Shown here piece after piece: positions 36,810 to 48,917 of a DNA stretch of 64,000 nucleotides (position 1 is the first letter of the stretch; the number at the start of each line of letters is the position of its first letter). The notes beneath the pieces are model-generated. The model saw only the letters and a list, made by a program, of their open reading frames with translations, ran no database searches and was not told where the DNA came from. The stretch lies in the NCBI RefSeq assembly GCF_021432765.1, contig NZ_CP058908.1:3372001-3436000 (forward strand), given 5' to 3'. The DNA is from Pseudomonas phenolilytica. GTDB taxonomy: Bacteria > Pseudomonadota > Gammaproteobacteria > Pseudomonadales > Pseudomonadaceae. The position numbers and the translations under genes are program-made.

Positions 36810-36968
36810 TGAAATCAATTAAACCCAGAGAAAACTTCAATAAGTTTCATACAGAAACATGTACTTAATTTTAGCGGACGCATAGAATGCCCGGCCATTA
36901 GGAGTTGCGACGCATGGTCGCTGTCGCAAGCTGGACTTATTCAAGCCGTTCCGTTAAAGGGGCCCGGC
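36804..36968 (+). promoter_or_regulatory. AT-rich upstream region of the nuo operon
   Basis: This stretch is clearly AT-richer than its surroundings. It holds a 17-base perfect palindrome AATTGAT-GAA-ATCAATT (36804-36820) over the cobA stop, and a second short one, GTTTC-N5-GAAAC (36844-36858). A possible -10 TAGAAT lies at 36883-36888 with a weak -35 (TGTACT, 36860-36865). AAGGGG at 36957-36962 is the nuoA ribosome site. No clear terminator for the nas operon was seen. Confidence 0.5.
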
Positions 36969-37376
36969 ATGCCTGATGTAGCTCTGTCCCACAACTGGGG
37001 CTTCGCGGTATTTCTTCTTGGCGTCATAGCGCTTTGCGCCTTCATGCTCGGCGCCTCCAGCCTGCTGGGCAGCAAAGCCTGGGGCCGTGCCAAGAACGAA
37101 CCCTTCGAATCTGGCATCGTCCCTACTGGCAGCGCCCGTCTGCGACTCTCCGCAAAATTCTATCTGGTCGCGATGCTCTTCGTGATCTTCGACGTTGAAG
37201 CCCTCTATCTCTTTGCCTGGGCCGTTTCGGTGCGCGAAAGCGGCTGGGCGGGCCTCATTGAAGCTACCGTATTCATAGCAATTCTGTTGGCAGGTCTTGT
37301 CTACCTTTGGCGGGTCGGGGCGCTCGATTGGGCACCCGCGAGCCGTCGCGAGCGACAGGCGAAGCTAAAACAATGA
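36969..37376 (+). CDS. nuoA: NADH-quinone oxidoreductase subunit A
   Basis: The 135-residue membrane protein has three hydrophobic segments and the conserved loop [35 protein letters not shown] (shown in pieces: ESGIVPTG and [16 protein letters not shown]). It is the first gene of a complete complex I operon and forms part of the membrane arm at the quinone site. Confidence 0.96.
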   Translation: MPDVALSHNWGFAVFLLGVIALCAFMLGASSLLGSKAWGRAKNEPFESGIVPTGSARLRLSAKFYLVAMLFVIFDVEALYLFAWAVSVRESGWAGLIEATVFIAILLAGLVYLWRVGALDWAPASRRERQAKLKQ

Positions 37377-37386
37377 GGCTCTTCAC

Positions 37387-38061
37387 ATGCAATACAAACT
37401 TACCCGGATCGATCCGGATGCGGTCAATGACCGCTATCCGATCGGTCAGCAGGAGACTGTTGCCGACCCTCTAGAAGGACAAGTCCATCGCAACATCTAC
37501 ATGGGCAAGCTGGAAGACGTACTGAGCAATGCGGTCAACTGGGGACGCAAGAACTCCCTGTGGCCGTACAACTTCGGTCTGTCCTGCTGCTACGTGGAGA
37601 TGACGACTGCCTTCACCGCTCCACATGACATCGCCCGGTTCGGCGCCGAAGTGATTCGCGCATCACCGCGCCAGGCCGATTTCATGGTCATTGCCGGCAC
37701 CTGCTTCATCAAGATGGCGCCGATCATCCAGCGTCTCTACGAACAAATGCTCGAGCCCAAGTGGGTCATCTCGATGGGCTCGTGCGCCAATTCCGGTGGT
37801 ATGTACGACATCTACTCGGTCGTTCAGGGGGTCGACAAGTTCCTCCCCGTGGACGTCTACATACCCGGCTGCCCGCCCCGTCCTGAGGCATTCCTGCAAG
37901 GCTTGCAATTGCTGCAGGAATCCATCGGCAAGGAGCGCCGCCCGCTGTCCTGGGTCGTTGGCGACCAAGGCATCTACCGTGCCGAAATGCCTTCGCAGAA
38001 GGAACAGCGACGCGAACAGCGTATCCAGGTAACCAACCTGCGCAGCCCCGACGACGTGTGA
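37387..38061 (+). CDS. nuoB: NADH-quinone oxidoreductase subunit B
   Basis: The 224-residue subunit carries the N2 cluster ligands: the CCYVEM pair, the cysteine of [18 protein letters not shown] and that of PGCPPRPEA. It sits at the junction of the peripheral and membrane arms next to quinone. Confidence 0.97.
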   Translation: MQYKLTRIDPDAVNDRYPIGQQETVADPLEGQVHRNIYMGKLEDVLSNAVNWGRKNSLWPYNFGLSCCYVEMTTAFTAPHDIARFGAEVIRASPRQADFMVIAGTCFIKMAPIIQRLYEQMLEPKWVISMGSCANSGGMYDIYSVVQGVDKFLPVDVYIPGCPPRPEAFLQGLQLLQESIGKERRPLSWVVGDQGIYRAEMPSQKEQRREQRIQVTNLRSPDDV

Positions 38062-38072
38062 TCCAGCTTCCG

Positions 38073-38090
38073 CCTTCCCTCGTGGGAAGG
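38073..38090 (+). repeat. Intercistronic hairpin between nuoB and nuoCD
   Basis: CCTTCCC (38073-38079) pairs with GGGAAGG (38084-38090) across TCGT in the 69-base gap. No T-run follows, so it is more likely an RNA processing or stability element than a terminator. Confidence 0.5.
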
Positions 38091-38130
38091 TCTGCTCGCA
38101 CCCCAACGTTGACCGAAAGCGACCGAGATC

Positions 38131-39912
38131 ATGACTGCAGACAGCGCTCTGTACATCCCGCCCTACAAGGCTGACGACCAGGATATCGTCGTCGAACTGA
38201 ATGCGCGCTTTGGCGCCGACCTCTTTACCGTGCAGCCCACCCGCACCGGCATGCCGGTCCTCTGGGTGCCACGCGAGCGCCTGATCGAGGTGCTGAGCTT
38301 CCTGCGCCAGGTGCGCAAACCCTACGTGATGCTCTACGACCTGCATGGTGTCGACGAGCGCCTGCGCACCCAGCGCCAGGGGCTGCCCGCCGCGGATTTC
38401 AGCGTCTTCTATCATCTGATGTCGCTGGAGCGTAACAGCGATGTGATGATCAAGGTCGCATTGTCGGAGAAGGACCTCTGCCTGCCGACGGCTACCGGCG
38501 TCTGGCCGAATGCCAACTGGTACGAGCGCGAAGTCTGGGACATGTATGGCATCGACTTCACCGGACATCCTCATCTTGCGCGCATGCTCATGCCGCCGAC
38601 CTGGGAAGGCCATCCGCTGCGCAAGGACTACCCGGCGCGCGCGACCGAGTTCGATCCCTACAGCCTGACCGCAGCCAAGCAGGATCTGGAACAGGAGGCC
38701 CTGCGCTTCAAACCCGAAGACTGGGGCATGAAGCGCAGTGGGCCGCACGAGGACTACATGTTCCTCAACCTCGGCCCGAACCACCCCTCGGCGCACGGCG
38801 CGTTCCGCATCATCCTGCAACTCGATGGCGAGGAAATCATCGATTGCGTACCGGAGATCGGTTACCACCATCGCGGCGCCGAGAAGATGGCCGAGCGCCA
38901 GAGCTGGCACAGCTTCATTCCCTATACGGACCGTATCGACTACCTCGGCGGGGTGATGAACAACCTGCCCTACGTGCTAGCGGTGGAGAAGCTCGCCGGC
39001 ATCAAGGTGCCGGACCGCGTGGACTTCATCCGCGTGATGATGGCGGAGTTCTTCCGCATCCAGAACCATCTGCTCTACCTGGGCACCTATATTCAGGACG
39101 TCGGCGCCATGACGCCGGTGTTCTTCACCTTCACCGATCGTCAGCGCGCCTACCAGGTGATCGAGGCCATCACCGGTTTCCGTATGCACCCGGCCTGGTA
39201 TCGCATCGGCGGAGTAGCGCACGATCTGCCGCGCGGTTGGGACAAGCTGGTACGCGAGTTCCTCGACTGGATGCCCAAACGGCTGGCGGAGTACGAAAAG
39301 GCCGCGCTGAAGAACAGCATTCTGATCGGCCGCACCAAAGGCGTGGCCGCCTACAACACCAAGGAGGCCCTGGAATGGGGCACCACTGGTGCGGGGCTGC
39401 GCGCCACCGGCTGCGACTTCGACATCCGCAAGGCGCGCCCCTATTCCGGCTACCAGCACTTCGAGTTCGAGGTGCCGCTGGCGGTTAACGGCGATGCCTA
39501 CGACCGCTGCCTGGTGAAGATGGGGGAGATGCGCGAAAGCCTGCGCATCATCGAGCAATGCCTGAAACACATGCCCGAAGGTCCGTACAAAGCCGATCAC
39601 CCGCTGACTACGCCACCGCCGAAGGAACGCACGCTGCAGCACATCGAAACCATGATCACGCACTTCCTGCAGGTATCGTGGGGGCCAGTGATGCCGGCCA
39701 ACGAGAGCTTCCAGATGATCGAGGCGACCAAGGGCATCAACAGCTACTACTTGACCAGCGACGGCAGCACCATGAGCTATCGCACGCGCATTCGCACGCC
39801 GAGCTTCCCGCACCTGCAGCAGATTCCGGCCGTGATCCGCGGCAGCATGGTCGCGGACCTCATCGCCTATCTGGGCAGTATCGATTTCGTCATGGCCGAC
39901 GTGGACCGCTGA
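38131..39912 (+). CDS. nuoC: NADH-quinone oxidoreductase fused subunits C and D
   Basis: This 593-residue fusion has residues 1-190 as the 30 kDa NuoC part ([33 protein letters not shown] in pieces) and residues from about 205 as the 49 kDa NuoD part ([42 protein letters not shown]). The C-D fusion is typical of gammaproteobacteria including Pseudomonas. The D part shapes the quinone cavity. Confidence 0.97.
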   Translation: MTADSALYIPPYKADDQDIVVELNARFGADLFTVQPTRTGMPVLWVPRERLIEVLSFLRQVRKPYVMLYDLHGVDERLRTQRQGLPAADFSVFYHLMSLERNSDVMIKVALSEKDLCLPTATGVWPNANWYEREVWDMYGIDFTGHPHLARMLMPPTWEGHPLRKDYPARATEFDPYSLTAAKQDLEQEALRFKPEDWGMKRSGPHEDYMFLNLGPNHPSAHGAFRIILQLDGEEIIDCVPEIGYHHRGAEKMAERQSWHSFIPYTDRIDYLGGVMNNLPYVLAVEKLAGIKVPDRVDFIRVMMAEFFRIQNHLLYLGTYIQDVGAMTPVFFTFTDRQRAYQVIEAITGFRMHPAWYRIGGVAHDLPRGWDKLVREFLDWMPKRLAEYEKAALKNSILIGRTKGVAAYNTKEALEWGTTGAGLRATGCDFDIRKARPYSGYQHFEFEVPLAVNGDAYDRCLVKMGEMRESLRIIEQCLKHMPEGPYKADHPLTTPPPKERTLQHIETMITHFLQVSWGPVMPANESFQMIEATKGINSYYLTSDGSTMSYRTRIRTPSFPHLQQIPAVIRGSMVADLIAYLGSIDFVMADVDR

Positions 39913-39913
39913 T

Positions 39914-40408
39914 ATGAGCACGCTTATCCAGACTGACCGTTTCGCCCTCAGCGCAGCCGAGCGCTCGGCCATCGAGCATGAGATGCACCACTACGAAGAC
40001 CCGCGCGCGGCGTCCATCGAAGCCCTGAAGATCGTGCAGAAGGCCCGCGGCTGGGTGCCGGACGGGGCTGCCGATGCCATCGGCGAGTTGCTCGGCATTC
40101 CCGCCAGCGATGTCGAGGGCGTAGCCACCTTCTACAGCCAGATCTTTCGTCAGCCGGTGGGTCGCCACATCATCCGTGTCTGCGACAGCATGACCTGCTT
40201 CATCGGTGGCCACGAATCGATCCTCGAGGCACTGCAGCGTCAGCTAGGCATCGCACCGGGCCAGACCACCGCCGACGGCCGTTTTACCCTTATCCCGGTA
40301 TGCTGCCTGGGCAATTGCGACAAGGCGCCGGCACTGATGATCGACGATGACACCTTCGGCGATGTGCGCAGCGAAGGCATCGCCGCCCTGCTGGAGGCCT
40401 ATCCATGA
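39914..40408 (+). CDS. nuoE: NADH-quinone oxidoreductase subunit E
   Basis: The 164-residue thioredoxin-fold subunit has the [2Fe-2S] cluster N1a ligands in [10 protein letters not shown] and [10 protein letters not shown]. It starts one base after the nuoCD stop region and overlaps nuoF (ATGA). Confidence 0.97.
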   Translation: MSTLIQTDRFALSAAERSAIEHEMHHYEDPRAASIEALKIVQKARGWVPDGAADAIGELLGIPASDVEGVATFYSQIFRQPVGRHIIRVCDSMTCFIGGHESILEALQRQLGIAPGQTTADGRFTLIPVCCLGNCDKAPALMIDDDTFGDVRSEGIAALLEAYP

Positions 40409-41757
40409 CGCGCAGCACGACGAAAACGCTCGCCTCCCTCGGCCCGGCCAACCGCGTGGCGCGCAACGAGGAAACCCACCCGCTGACCTGGCGCCTGCGC
40501 GACGACGGTCAGCCGGTCTGGCTCGACGAGTACCAGCAGAAGAACGGCTACGCTGCCGCGCGCAAGGCGCTGGCCGAAATGGCCCAGGCCGACATCGTGC
40601 AAACGGTGAAGGACTCCGGACTCAAGGGGCGCGGCGGCGCCGGCTTCCCAACCGGTGTCAAGTGGGGCCTGATGCCGGCAGACGAAGCGCAGAACATCCG
40701 CTACCTGCTGTGCAATGCCGACGAGATGGAACCCAACACCTGGAAGGACCGCCTGCTCATGGAGCAGCTGCCGCACCTTCTGGTCGAGGGCATGCTGATC
40801 AGTGCCCGGGCGCTCAAGGCCTACCGCGGCTACATCTTCCTGCGCGGCGAGTACGTCGATGCGGCGCACAACCTCAACCGCGCCATCGAGGAAGCCAAGG
40901 CCGCCGGCCTGCTCGGCAAGAACATCCTCGGTTCCGGCTTCGATTTCGAGCTGTTCGTACACACCGGTGCCGGACGCTACATCTGCGGTGAAGAAACCGC
41001 ATTGATCAACTCCCTCGAAGGCCGCCGCGCCAACCCGCGCGCCAAACCGCCCTTCCCTGCCGCCGTCGGCGTCTGGGGCAAGCCGACCTGCGTGAACAAC
41101 GTCGAAACGCTGTGCAACGTGCCTGCGATCATCGGCAACGGCGTGGACTGGTACAAAGGCCTGGCGCGGCCGGGCAGCGAAGACATGGGCAGCAAGCTCA
41201 TGGGCTTCTCGGGCAAGGTCAAGCATCCCGGCATCTGGGAACTGCCCTTCGGCGTCAGCGCCCGCGAGTTGTTCGAGGACTACGCCGGCGGCATGCGCGA
41301 CGGCTACCGTCTCAAGTGCTGGCAGCCCGGCGGCGCCGGCACCGGCTTCCTGCTGCCCGAGCATCTCGAGGCGCAGATGTATGCCGGCGGCATCGCCAAG
41401 GTCGGCACGCGGATGGGCACTGGCCTGGCGCTGGCGGTGGACGACACCGTCAACATGGTCTCGCTGCTGCGCAACATGGAAGAGTTCTTCGCCCGCGAAT
41501 CCTGCGGCTGGTGCACGCCATGCCGCGACGGCCTGCCGTGGAGCGTGAAGATCCTGCGCGCGCTCGAGCGCGGCCAGGGGAGTCGCCAGGACATCGATAC
41601 GCTGCTGCAACTGGTCGACTTCCTCGGCCCGGGCCGCACCTTCTGCGCCCACGCGCCAGGCGCGGTGGAGCCGTTGGGCAGCGCGGTGAAGTATTTCCGA
41701 CATGAGTTCGAAGCAGGCGTCGCGCAAGAGGCGAAGGCGCCTACGCAGCCGGCATAG
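40405..41757 (+). CDS. nuoF: NADH-quinone oxidoreductase subunit F
   Basis: The 450-residue NADH-binding subunit has the glycine-rich [13 protein letters not shown] for [21 protein letters not shown], and the N3 cluster cysteines in [12 protein letters not shown] with a distal cysteine near residue 414. The tail EAKAPTQPA looks extended and low in complexity. An unusually long 128-base gap follows before nuoG. Confidence 0.97.
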   Translation: MTRSTTKTLASLGPANRVARNEETHPLTWRLRDDGQPVWLDEYQQKNGYAAARKALAEMAQADIVQTVKDSGLKGRGGAGFPTGVKWGLMPADEAQNIRYLLCNADEMEPNTWKDRLLMEQLPHLLVEGMLISARALKAYRGYIFLRGEYVDAAHNLNRAIEEAKAAGLLGKNILGSGFDFELFVHTGAGRYICGEETALINSLEGRRANPRAKPPFPAAVGVWGKPTCVNNVETLCNVPAIIGNGVDWYKGLARPGSEDMGSKLMGFSGKVKHPGIWELPFGVSARELFEDYAGGMRDGYRLKCWQPGGAGTGFLLPEHLEAQMYAGGIAKVGTRMGTGLALAVDDTVNMVSLLRNMEEFFARESCGWCTPCRDGLPWSVKILRALERGQGSRQDIDTLLQLVDFLGPGRTFCAHAPGAVEPLGSAVKYFRHEFEAGVAQEAKAPTQPA

Positions 41758-41885
41758 AGAATTGAACGACGCAGGGCGCGAAAGGCTCGACGCGAGGCGC
41801 ATTCAGCCCGTCAGCCTCAGCGCTCCGCCTCAGAAGCAGATTTCCTATTAGCCTGACCCGCGCAAGCGGATGAGAAGACCTAGAA

Positions 41886-44615
41886 ATGGCCACGATCCAC
41901 GTAGACGGCAAAGCCTACGAGGTCGACGGTGCGGACAACCTGTTGCAGGCCTGTCTGTCCCTCGGACTCGACATCCCCTACTTCTGCTGGCACCCGGCGC
42001 TGGGCAGCGTCGGTGCTTGCCGCCAATGCGCGGTCAAGCAGTACAGCGACGAAAACGATACCCGCGGCCGCCTGGTCATGTCCTGCATGACCCCGGCCAC
42101 CGACAAGACCTGGATCTCCATCGACGACGAGGAAGCCAAAGCCTTCCGTGCCAGCGTCGTGGAGTGGCTGATGATCAACCACCCGCACGACTGCCCGGTG
42201 TGCGAGGAAGGCGGTCACTGTCATCTGCAGGATATGACGGTGATGACCGGCCATAACAAGCGCCGCTACCGTTTCACAAAGCGTACACACCAGAATCAGG
42301 AACTCGGTCCGTTCATAGCTCACGAGATGAACCGTTGCATCGCCTGCTATCGCTGCGTGCGCTACTACAAGGACTATGCCGGCGGCGAAGACCTCGGCGT
42401 GTTCGGCGCGCATGACAACGTCTATTTCGGTCGCGTCGAGGACGGCGTGCTCGAGAGCGAGTTCTCCGGCAACCTCGTCGAGGTCTGTCCCACCGGCGTG
42501 TTCACCGACAAGACCCACTCCGAGCGCTACAACCGCAAGTGGGACATGCAGTTCGCACCGAGCATCTGCCAGCAGTGCTCGGCCGGTTGTAACATCAGCC
42601 CCGGTGAGCGCTACGGCGAGATTCGCCGCATCGAAAACCGCTTCAACGGCGCGGTCAACCATTACTTCCTCTGCGATCGCGGCCGCTTCGGTTACGGCTA
42701 CGTGAACCGCAAGGACCGTCCGCGCCAGCCGCTGTTGCGCGCCGGCCAGGTCCAGCTGGGCGTGGACGCCGCACTGGACAAGGCCGCTGCGCTGCTTGCC
42801 GGTCGTCGGCTGATCGGCATCGGTTCGCCGCGCGCCAGCCTGGAAAGCAACCACGCGTTGCGCGAATTGGTCGGCGCGGCCAACTTCTATTCCGGCATCG
42901 CCGCCCAGGAGCTGCACAACCTGCAGCTGATCCGGGAACTGCTGCAGAACGGCCCGCTGCCGACGCCGTCGATGCGCGAGATCGAAGAGCACGACACCAT
43001 CTTCGTCCTCGGCGAGGACCTGACCCAGACGGCTCCGCGTCTGGCGCTGTCACTGCGCCAGGCCGTCAAGGGCAAGGCCACCGAAATTGCCGCCGCGGCG
43101 AAGATTCCGGAGTGGCACCAGTCCGCCGTGCAGAATGTCGCCCAACGCGCGCTGAGCCCGCTGTTCATCGCCTGCGTCAGCGAGACTCGCCTGGACGACG
43201 TCGCCGCCGAAAGCGTGCAGGCTGCGCCCGACGATTTGGCCCGACTGGGCTTCGCCGTCGCACATGCCATTGACCCCAGCGCACCGGCGGTTACCGGACT
43301 GGAAGCCGATGCCGCACAACTGGCACAGCGCATCGCCGACGCCCTGCTCGCTGGCAAGCGCCCGCTGATCATCTCCGGTGCGTCGCTCGGCTCCGAAGCC
43401 GTGCTCAAGGCGGCCGCGAACATCGCCCAGGCGCTGAAGAACCGCGAGAAGAACGCCTCGATCAGCTTGGTGGCTGCCGAGGCCAACAGCCTGGGCATGG
43501 CGCTGCTGCTGGCCGACGAGCGCGCCGACAAGTCGGTGGACGCCGCGCTGCAGGCACTGCGCAGTGGCCAGGCCGATGCCGTACTGGTGCTGGAAAACGA
43601 CCTGTACCGCCGCGCCGCACGCGCTGACGTGGACGCTGCGCTGGATGCCGCGCACGTGCTGATCGTCGCCGACCACCAGCACACCGAGACCGCCGCGCGC
43701 GCCGATCTGTTGTTACCGGTCGCCAGTTTCGCCGAGGGCGACGGCACCCTGGTCAGCCAGGAAGGCCGCGCCCAGCGCTTCTTCCAGGTATTCGAGCCGA
43801 GCTACTACGACAACAGCATCCTGATCCGCGAAGGCTGGCGCTGGCTGCATGCACTGCAGTCGACCCGCGAGCATCGCCCGGTGGACTGGACCCGCCTCGA
43901 TCAGGCAACCGAAGCCTGTGCCTCCAGCCATCCGCTGCTGGCCGCGATTCGTGACGCGGCCCCGAAAGCCGAGTTCCGCATCAAAGGTCTGAAGATGGCC
44001 CGTGAGCCGCTGCGCTACAGCGGTCGCACGGCGATGCGCGCCGATATCAGCGTGCACGAGCCGCGCCAGCCGCAGGACGTCGACTCGCCTTTCGCCTTCT
44101 CCATGGAGGGCTATTCCGGTTCTGCCGAGGCACGTCAGCAGATTGCCTTCGCCTGGTCACCGGGCTGGAACTCGCCGCAGGCCTGGAACAAATTCCAGGA
44201 CGAGGTCGGCGGCCATCTACGCGCCGGCGATCCGGGCGTACGTCTGCTCGAATCGCGCGGTACCACGCTGACCTGGTTCGCGCCGACCGCTGCCTTCGCC
44301 CCGCAACCGGGGCATTGGCAGGCCGTGCCGCTGTATCACCTGTTCGGCAGCGACGAAACCTCGTCACTGGCCGCGCCGATCCAGACGCGTATTCCGCAAC
44401 CGTATGTGGCGTTGAACGAAGCCGAAGCCGCACGTCTGGGCGTCAACGACGGTGTGCGCTTGGCCCTGCTGGTGAACGGACATGAGCTGCACCTGCCGCT
44501 GCGTATCGTTGAAGACCTGGCGGTCGGGCTGGTCGGGCTGCCGGTCGGCCTGCCCGGCGTGCCGGCAGCGTTCGCGGGCGCGATCGTCAGCAATCTGCAG
44601 GAGGCTGCGCAATGA
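41886..44615 (+). CDS. nuoG: NADH-quinone oxidoreductase subunit G
   Basis: The 909-residue subunit has an N-terminal [2Fe-2S] ferredoxin-like domain ([26 protein letters not shown] split), the His/Cys cluster motif [13 protein letters not shown], the [11 protein letters not shown] and EVCPTGVF sites, a CQQCSAGCN site and a large molybdopterin-fold domain without molybdenum. It ends in an ATGA overlap with nuoH. Confidence 0.97.
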   Translation: MATIHVDGKAYEVDGADNLLQACLSLGLDIPYFCWHPALGSVGACRQCAVKQYSDENDTRGRLVMSCMTPATDKTWISIDDEEAKAFRASVVEWLMINHPHDCPVCEEGGHCHLQDMTVMTGHNKRRYRFTKRTHQNQELGPFIAHEMNRCIACYRCVRYYKDYAGGEDLGVFGAHDNVYFGRVEDGVLESEFSGNLVEVCPTGVFTDKTHSERYNRKWDMQFAPSICQQCSAGCNISPGERYGEIRRIENRFNGAVNHYFLCDRGRFGYGYVNRKDRPRQPLLRAGQVQLGVDAALDKAAALLAGRRLIGIGSPRASLESNHALRELVGAANFYSGIAAQELHNLQLIRELLQNGPLPTPSMREIEEHDTIFVLGEDLTQTAPRLALSLRQAVKGKATEIAAAAKIPEWHQSAVQNVAQRALSPLFIACVSETRLDDVAAESVQAAPDDLARLGFAVAHAIDPSAPAVTGLEADAAQLAQRIADALLAGKRPLIISGASLGSEAVLKAAANIAQALKNREKNASISLVAAEANSLGMALLLADERADKSVDAALQALRSGQADAVLVLENDLYRRAARADVDAALDAAHVLIVADHQHTETAARADLLLPVASFAEGDGTLVSQEGRAQRFFQVFEPSYYDNSILIREGWRWLHALQSTREHRPVDWTRLDQATEACASSHPLLAAIRDAAPKAEFRIKGLKMAREPLRYSGRTAMRADISVHEPRQPQDVDSPFAFSMEGYSGSAEARQQIAFAWSPGWNSPQAWNKFQDEVGGHLRAGDPGVRLLESRGTTLTWFAPTAAFAPQPGHWQAVPLYHLFGSDETSSLAAPIQTRIPQPYVALNEAEAARLGVNDGVRLALLVNGHELHLPLRIVEDLAVGLVGLPVGLPGVPAAFAGAIVSNLQEAAQ

Positions 44616-45604
44616 GCTGGCTGACTCCCGAAATCATCGACGTGATCATCCAGGTGCTCAAGTCCCTCGTCATCATGCTGGTGGTGGTGGTGGCCGGTGC
44701 GCTGCTGAGCTTCGTTGAGCGCCGTCTGCTCGGTCTCTGGCAGGATCGCTACGGTCCGAACCGGGTCGGCCCCTACGGCCTGTTCCAGCTCGCCGCCGAC
44801 ATGCTGAAGATGTTCTTCAAGGAGGACTGGACACCGCCCTTCGTCGACAAGCCGATCTTCACCCTGGCGCCAGTGGTGGCGATGGGCTCGCTGCTGATCG
44901 CCTTCGCCATCGTGCCAGTGACACCAACCTGGGGCGTGGCCGACCTGAACATCGGCCTGCTGTTCTTCTTCGCGATGGCGGGCCTCACCGTCTATGCGGT
45001 GCTGTTCGCCGGCTGGGCCAGCAACAACAAGTTCGCCCTGCTCGGCGCCCTGCGCGCTTCGGCACAGACGGTGTCCTACGAAGTGTTCTTGGGCCTTTCG
45101 CTGATGGGCATCGTCGCCCAGGTCGGCTCGTTCAACATGCGCGACATCGTCGAGTACCAGCAGCAGAACCTCTGGTTCGTCATCCCGCAGATTCTCGGCT
45201 TCGCGACCTTCTTCATCGCCGGTGTCGCGGTCACCCACCGTCACCCGTTCGACCAGCCAGAAGCCGAGCAGGAATTGGCCGACGGCTATCACGTCGAATA
45301 TGCCGGCATGAAATGGGGCATGTTCTTCGTCGGTGAGTACATCGGCATCGTGACCATCTCGGCGCTGCTGACCACGCTGTTCTTCGGCGGCTGGCACGGT
45401 CCGTTCCTCGATACCCTGCCGTGGCTGTCGTTCTTCTGGTTCGCGCTCAAGACCGGCTTCTTCATCATGCTCTTCATCCTGCTGCGAGCGTCCCTGCCCC
45501 GGCCACGCTACGACCAGGTAATGGCTTTCGGCTGGAAGTTTTGCCTGCCGCTGACGCTGCTCAACCTGCTGGTGACCGGCGCGCTCGTGCTGGCCGCGCA
45601 GTAA
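44612..45604 (+). CDS. nuoH: NADH-quinone oxidoreductase subunit H
   Basis: The 330-residue membrane subunit has about eight helices. The conserved loops [19 protein letters not shown] and [24 protein letters not shown] line the quinone tunnel. Confidence 0.97.
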   Translation: MSWLTPEIIDVIIQVLKSLVIMLVVVVAGALLSFVERRLLGLWQDRYGPNRVGPYGLFQLAADMLKMFFKEDWTPPFVDKPIFTLAPVVAMGSLLIAFAIVPVTPTWGVADLNIGLLFFFAMAGLTVYAVLFAGWASNNKFALLGALRASAQTVSYEVFLGLSLMGIVAQVGSFNMRDIVEYQQQNLWFVIPQILGFATFFIAGVAVTHRHPFDQPEAEQELADGYHVEYAGMKWGMFFVGEYIGIVTISALLTTLFFGGWHGPFLDTLPWLSFFWFALKTGFFIMLFILLRASLPRPRYDQVMAFGWKFCLPLTLLNLLVTGALVLAAQ

Positions 45605-45615
45605 GGAGAAAATTC

Positions 45616-46164
<549 letters not shown>

Positions 46165-46194
46165 CCGTATCGCCGCGCCCCCGCTCCTTCCGCC

Positions 46195-46215
46195 CGCTCG
46201 CCTCATGGGCGAGCG
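46195..46215 (+). repeat. Intercistronic hairpin between nuoI and nuoJ
   Basis: CGCTCGCC (46195-46202) pairs with GGCGAGCG (46208-46215) around TCATG in the 78-base gap. It lacks a T-run and is the second such hairpin inside the operon. Confidence 0.5.
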
Positions 46216-46242
46216 ACGCCACAGTTTCGAGGACCTGACGTC

Positions 46243-46743
46243 ATGGAATTCGCGTTCTACTTCTCCGCCGGTGTCGCGGTGGTGTCCACCCTGCGGGTGG
46301 TCACCGGCACGAATCCGGTTCACGCCCTGCTCTACCTGGTCGTCTCGCTGCTGGCGGTCGCCATGTGCTTCTTCAGTCTCGGCGCGCCGTTTGCCGGTGC
46401 GCTGGAAATCATCGTCTACGCCGGCGCGATCATGGTGCTGTTCGTCTTCGTGGTGATGATGCTCAACCTCGGCCCGGCCATTGCCCAGCAGGAGCGAGCC
46501 TGGCTGACACCACGGATCTGGATCGGCCCGTCGCTGCTGGCCGGTGTGCTGCTGCTGCAACTGCTTTGGGCGCTGTTCGCCGAACCGAGCAATGCACCGC
46601 TGGCGCTCACCAGCGTTGGTCCCAAGGAAGTCGGCGTATCGCTGTTCGGGCCCTACCTGCTGGCGGTCGAACTGGCCTCGCTGCTGCTGCTCGCGGCGCT
46701 GATCGCGGCCTACCACCTGGGCCGCCATGAGGCGAAGGAGTAA
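46243..46743 (+). CDS. nuoJ: NADH-quinone oxidoreductase subunit J
   Basis: The 166-residue membrane protein has five hydrophobic segments, and contains NPVHALLYLVVSLLAVAMCF and YAGAIMVLFVFVVMML, the latter including the pi-bulge helix of the NuoJ family. Confidence 0.96.
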   Translation: MEFAFYFSAGVAVVSTLRVVTGTNPVHALLYLVVSLLAVAMCFFSLGAPFAGALEIIVYAGAIMVLFVFVVMMLNLGPAIAQQERAWLTPRIWIGPSLLAGVLLLQLLWALFAEPSNAPLALTSVGPKEVGVSLFGPYLLAVELASLLLLAALIAAYHLGRHEAKE

Positions 46744-46746
46744 TTC

Positions 46747-47055
46747 ATGCAAAGCATTCCTCTCGAACACGGGCTGGCAGTCGCCGCGATCCTCTTCTGC
46801 CTCGGGCTGGTCGGTCTGATGGTTCGGCGCAACATCCTGTTCATGCTGATGAGCCTGGAAATCATGATGAACGCTGCAGGCCTGGCCTTCGTCGTCGCCG
46901 GTAGCCGCTGGGCACAGGCGGACGGGCAGATCATGTTCATCCTGGTGATCACCCTGGCGGCGGCTGAAGCCGCCATCGGCCTGGCGATCCTGCTGCAGCT
47001 ATACCGCCGCTTCAATACCCTCGATGTCGATGCCGCAAGCGAGATGCACGGATGA
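46747..47055 (+). CDS. nuoK: NADH-quinone oxidoreductase subunit K
   Basis: The 102-residue, three-helix, MrpC-like subunit has the membrane glutamates in [12 protein letters not shown] and [13 protein letters not shown] that belong to the proton path. Its stop overlaps the nuoL start (ATGA). Confidence 0.97.
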   Translation: MQSIPLEHGLAVAAILFCLGLVGLMVRRNILFMLMSLEIMMNAAGLAFVVAGSRWAQADGQIMFILVITLAAAEAAIGLAILLQLYRRFNTLDVDAASEMHG

Positions 47056-48896
47056 ATCTTCTATTCCTGACCTTCGTTTTTCCGCTGCTCGGCTACTTCC
47101 TGCTCGCTTTTTCCCGCGGACGGATTTCCGAGAACCTTGCTGCGACCATCGGCGTCGGCTCGGTGGGGCTCAGCGCGCTGACCAGCGCCTGGATCATCTG
47201 GCAGTTCAACACCACGCCGCCGGCCGAGGGGGTCTTCACCCTGCAGCTATGGCAGTGGCTGGACGTCGCCAACCTGCAGGCATCCTTCGGCCTGCATCTG
47301 GACGGCCTGTCGCTGACCATGCTCGGCGTAGTCACGGGCGTGGGCTTCCTGATCCACCTGTTCGCCAGCTGGTACATGCGGGGTGAAGAGGGCTACTCGC
47401 GCTTCTTCGCCTACACCAACCTGTTCATCTTCAGCATGCTGCTGCTGGTGTTGGGCGACAACCTGCTGCTGCTGTACTTCGGCTGGGAAGGCGTGGGGTT
47501 GTGCTCCTACCTGCTGATCGGCTTCTACTTCAAGGAGCGCAAGAACGGCAACGCGGCGCTCAAGGCCTTCATCGTCACCCGCGTGGGCGACGTGCTGATG
47601 GCCTTCGGCCTGTTCATCCTGTTCGTCCAGCTCGGCACGCTGAACATCCAGGACCTGCTGACGCTGGCGCCGCAGAAATTCGCCGAGGGCGATCTGTGGA
47701 TCACCCTGGCCACCCTGGCGCTGCTTGGCGGCGCAGTGGGCAAGTCGGCACAACTGCCGCTGCAGACCTGGCTGGCCGATGCGATGGCGGGCCCGACGCC
47801 GGTGTCCGCGCTGATCCACGCTGCCACCATGGTCACCGCTGGTGTCTACCTGATCGCCCGTACCCATGGCCTGTTCCTGCTGGCGCCCGACGTGCACGAG
47901 CTGGTCGGCATCGTCGGCGGCGTGACGCTGGTGCTGGCCGGCTTCGCTGCACTGGTGCAGACCGACATCAAGCGCATCCTGGCCTACTCGACCATGAGCC
48001 AGATCGGCTACATGTTCCTTGCCCTCGGCGTTGGTGCATGGGACGCAGCGATCTTCCACCTGATGACGCACGCCTTCTTCAAGGCCCTGCTGTTCCTCGC
48101 GTCCGGCTCGGTTATCCACGCCTGCCACCACGAGCAGAACATCTTCCGCATGGGTGGCCTGTGGAAGAAACTGCCGCTCGCCTACGCCAGTTTCATCGTC
48201 GGCGGTGCCGCGCTGGCCGCGCTGCCGCTGATCACCGCGGGCTTCTACTCCAAGGACGAAATCCTCTGGGAAGCCTTCGCCAGCGGGCACAACGGATTGC
48301 TCTATGCCGGTCTGGCGGGCGCCTTCCTGACTTCGCTGTACACCTTCCGGCTGATCTTCATCGCCTTCCACGGCAAGCCACAGACCGAGGCGCATGCCGG
48401 AAGTGGCATCGCCCACAACCTGCCGCTGGCAGTGCTGATCGTGCTTTCCACGGTGGTCGGTGCGCTGATCACACCGCCGCTGGCCGGCGTGCTGCCTGAG
48501 AGCGTCGGGCATGCCGGTGGCGAAGCCAAACACAGCCTGGAGCTGGTGTCTGGCGCCATTGCAATCGCCGGCATCCTGCTCGCCGCAGTGCTGTTTCTCG
48601 GCAAGCGAGGGCTGGTCACGTCCATCTCCCAGAGCGCACCCGGGCGCCTGCTGAGCGCCTGGTGGTTTGCCGCGTGGGGCTTCGACTGGATCTACGACAA
48701 GCTTTTCGTGCAGCCCTATCTGTGGCTGTGCCGCTTGCTCGCCCTTGACCCCATCGACGCCACCATCGGTCTGGTGCCGCGCACCGCCCGTGGCAGCCAC
48801 GCCGCCCTGAGCCGCAGCGAAACCGGCCAGTTGCGCTGGTATGCCCTGTCCATCGTCGGCGGAGCCGTGCTGCTGCTCGGCATCATCCTGCTCTGA
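47052..48896 (+). CDS. nuoL: NADH-quinone oxidoreductase subunit L
   Basis: The 614-residue antiporter-like proton pump subunit has [17 protein letters not shown] with its channel glutamate, [20 protein letters not shown] with the conserved lysine region nearby, and the long C-terminal lateral-helix region. Confidence 0.97.
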   Translation: MNLLFLTFVFPLLGYFLLAFSRGRISENLAATIGVGSVGLSALTSAWIIWQFNTTPPAEGVFTLQLWQWLDVANLQASFGLHLDGLSLTMLGVVTGVGFLIHLFASWYMRGEEGYSRFFAYTNLFIFSMLLLVLGDNLLLLYFGWEGVGLCSYLLIGFYFKERKNGNAALKAFIVTRVGDVLMAFGLFILFVQLGTLNIQDLLTLAPQKFAEGDLWITLATLALLGGAVGKSAQLPLQTWLADAMAGPTPVSALIHAATMVTAGVYLIARTHGLFLLAPDVHELVGIVGGVTLVLAGFAALVQTDIKRILAYSTMSQIGYMFLALGVGAWDAAIFHLMTHAFFKALLFLASGSVIHACHHEQNIFRMGGLWKKLPLAYASFIVGGAALAALPLITAGFYSKDEILWEAFASGHNGLLYAGLAGAFLTSLYTFRLIFIAFHGKPQTEAHAGSGIAHNLPLAVLIVLSTVVGALITPPLAGVLPESVGHAGGEAKHSLELVSGAIAIAGILLAAVLFLGKRGLVTSISQSAPGRLLSAWWFAAWGFDWIYDKLFVQPYLWLCRLLALDPIDATIGLVPRTARGSHAALSRSETGQLRWYALSIVGGAVLLLGIILL

Positions 48897-48917
48897 ATTG
48901 CCCAAGGACTCGAAATC

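Noticed and set aside
36805..36819. Anr/FNR box at the end of cobA
   Set aside because: The half-sites TTGAT and ATCAA are perfect, but the spacer is three bases instead of four; kept only as an unexplained palindrome.
47247..48905. 552-residue minus-strand frame opposite nuoL
   Set aside because: Gln/Asp/His-rich antisense shadow of a well-conserved membrane subunit.
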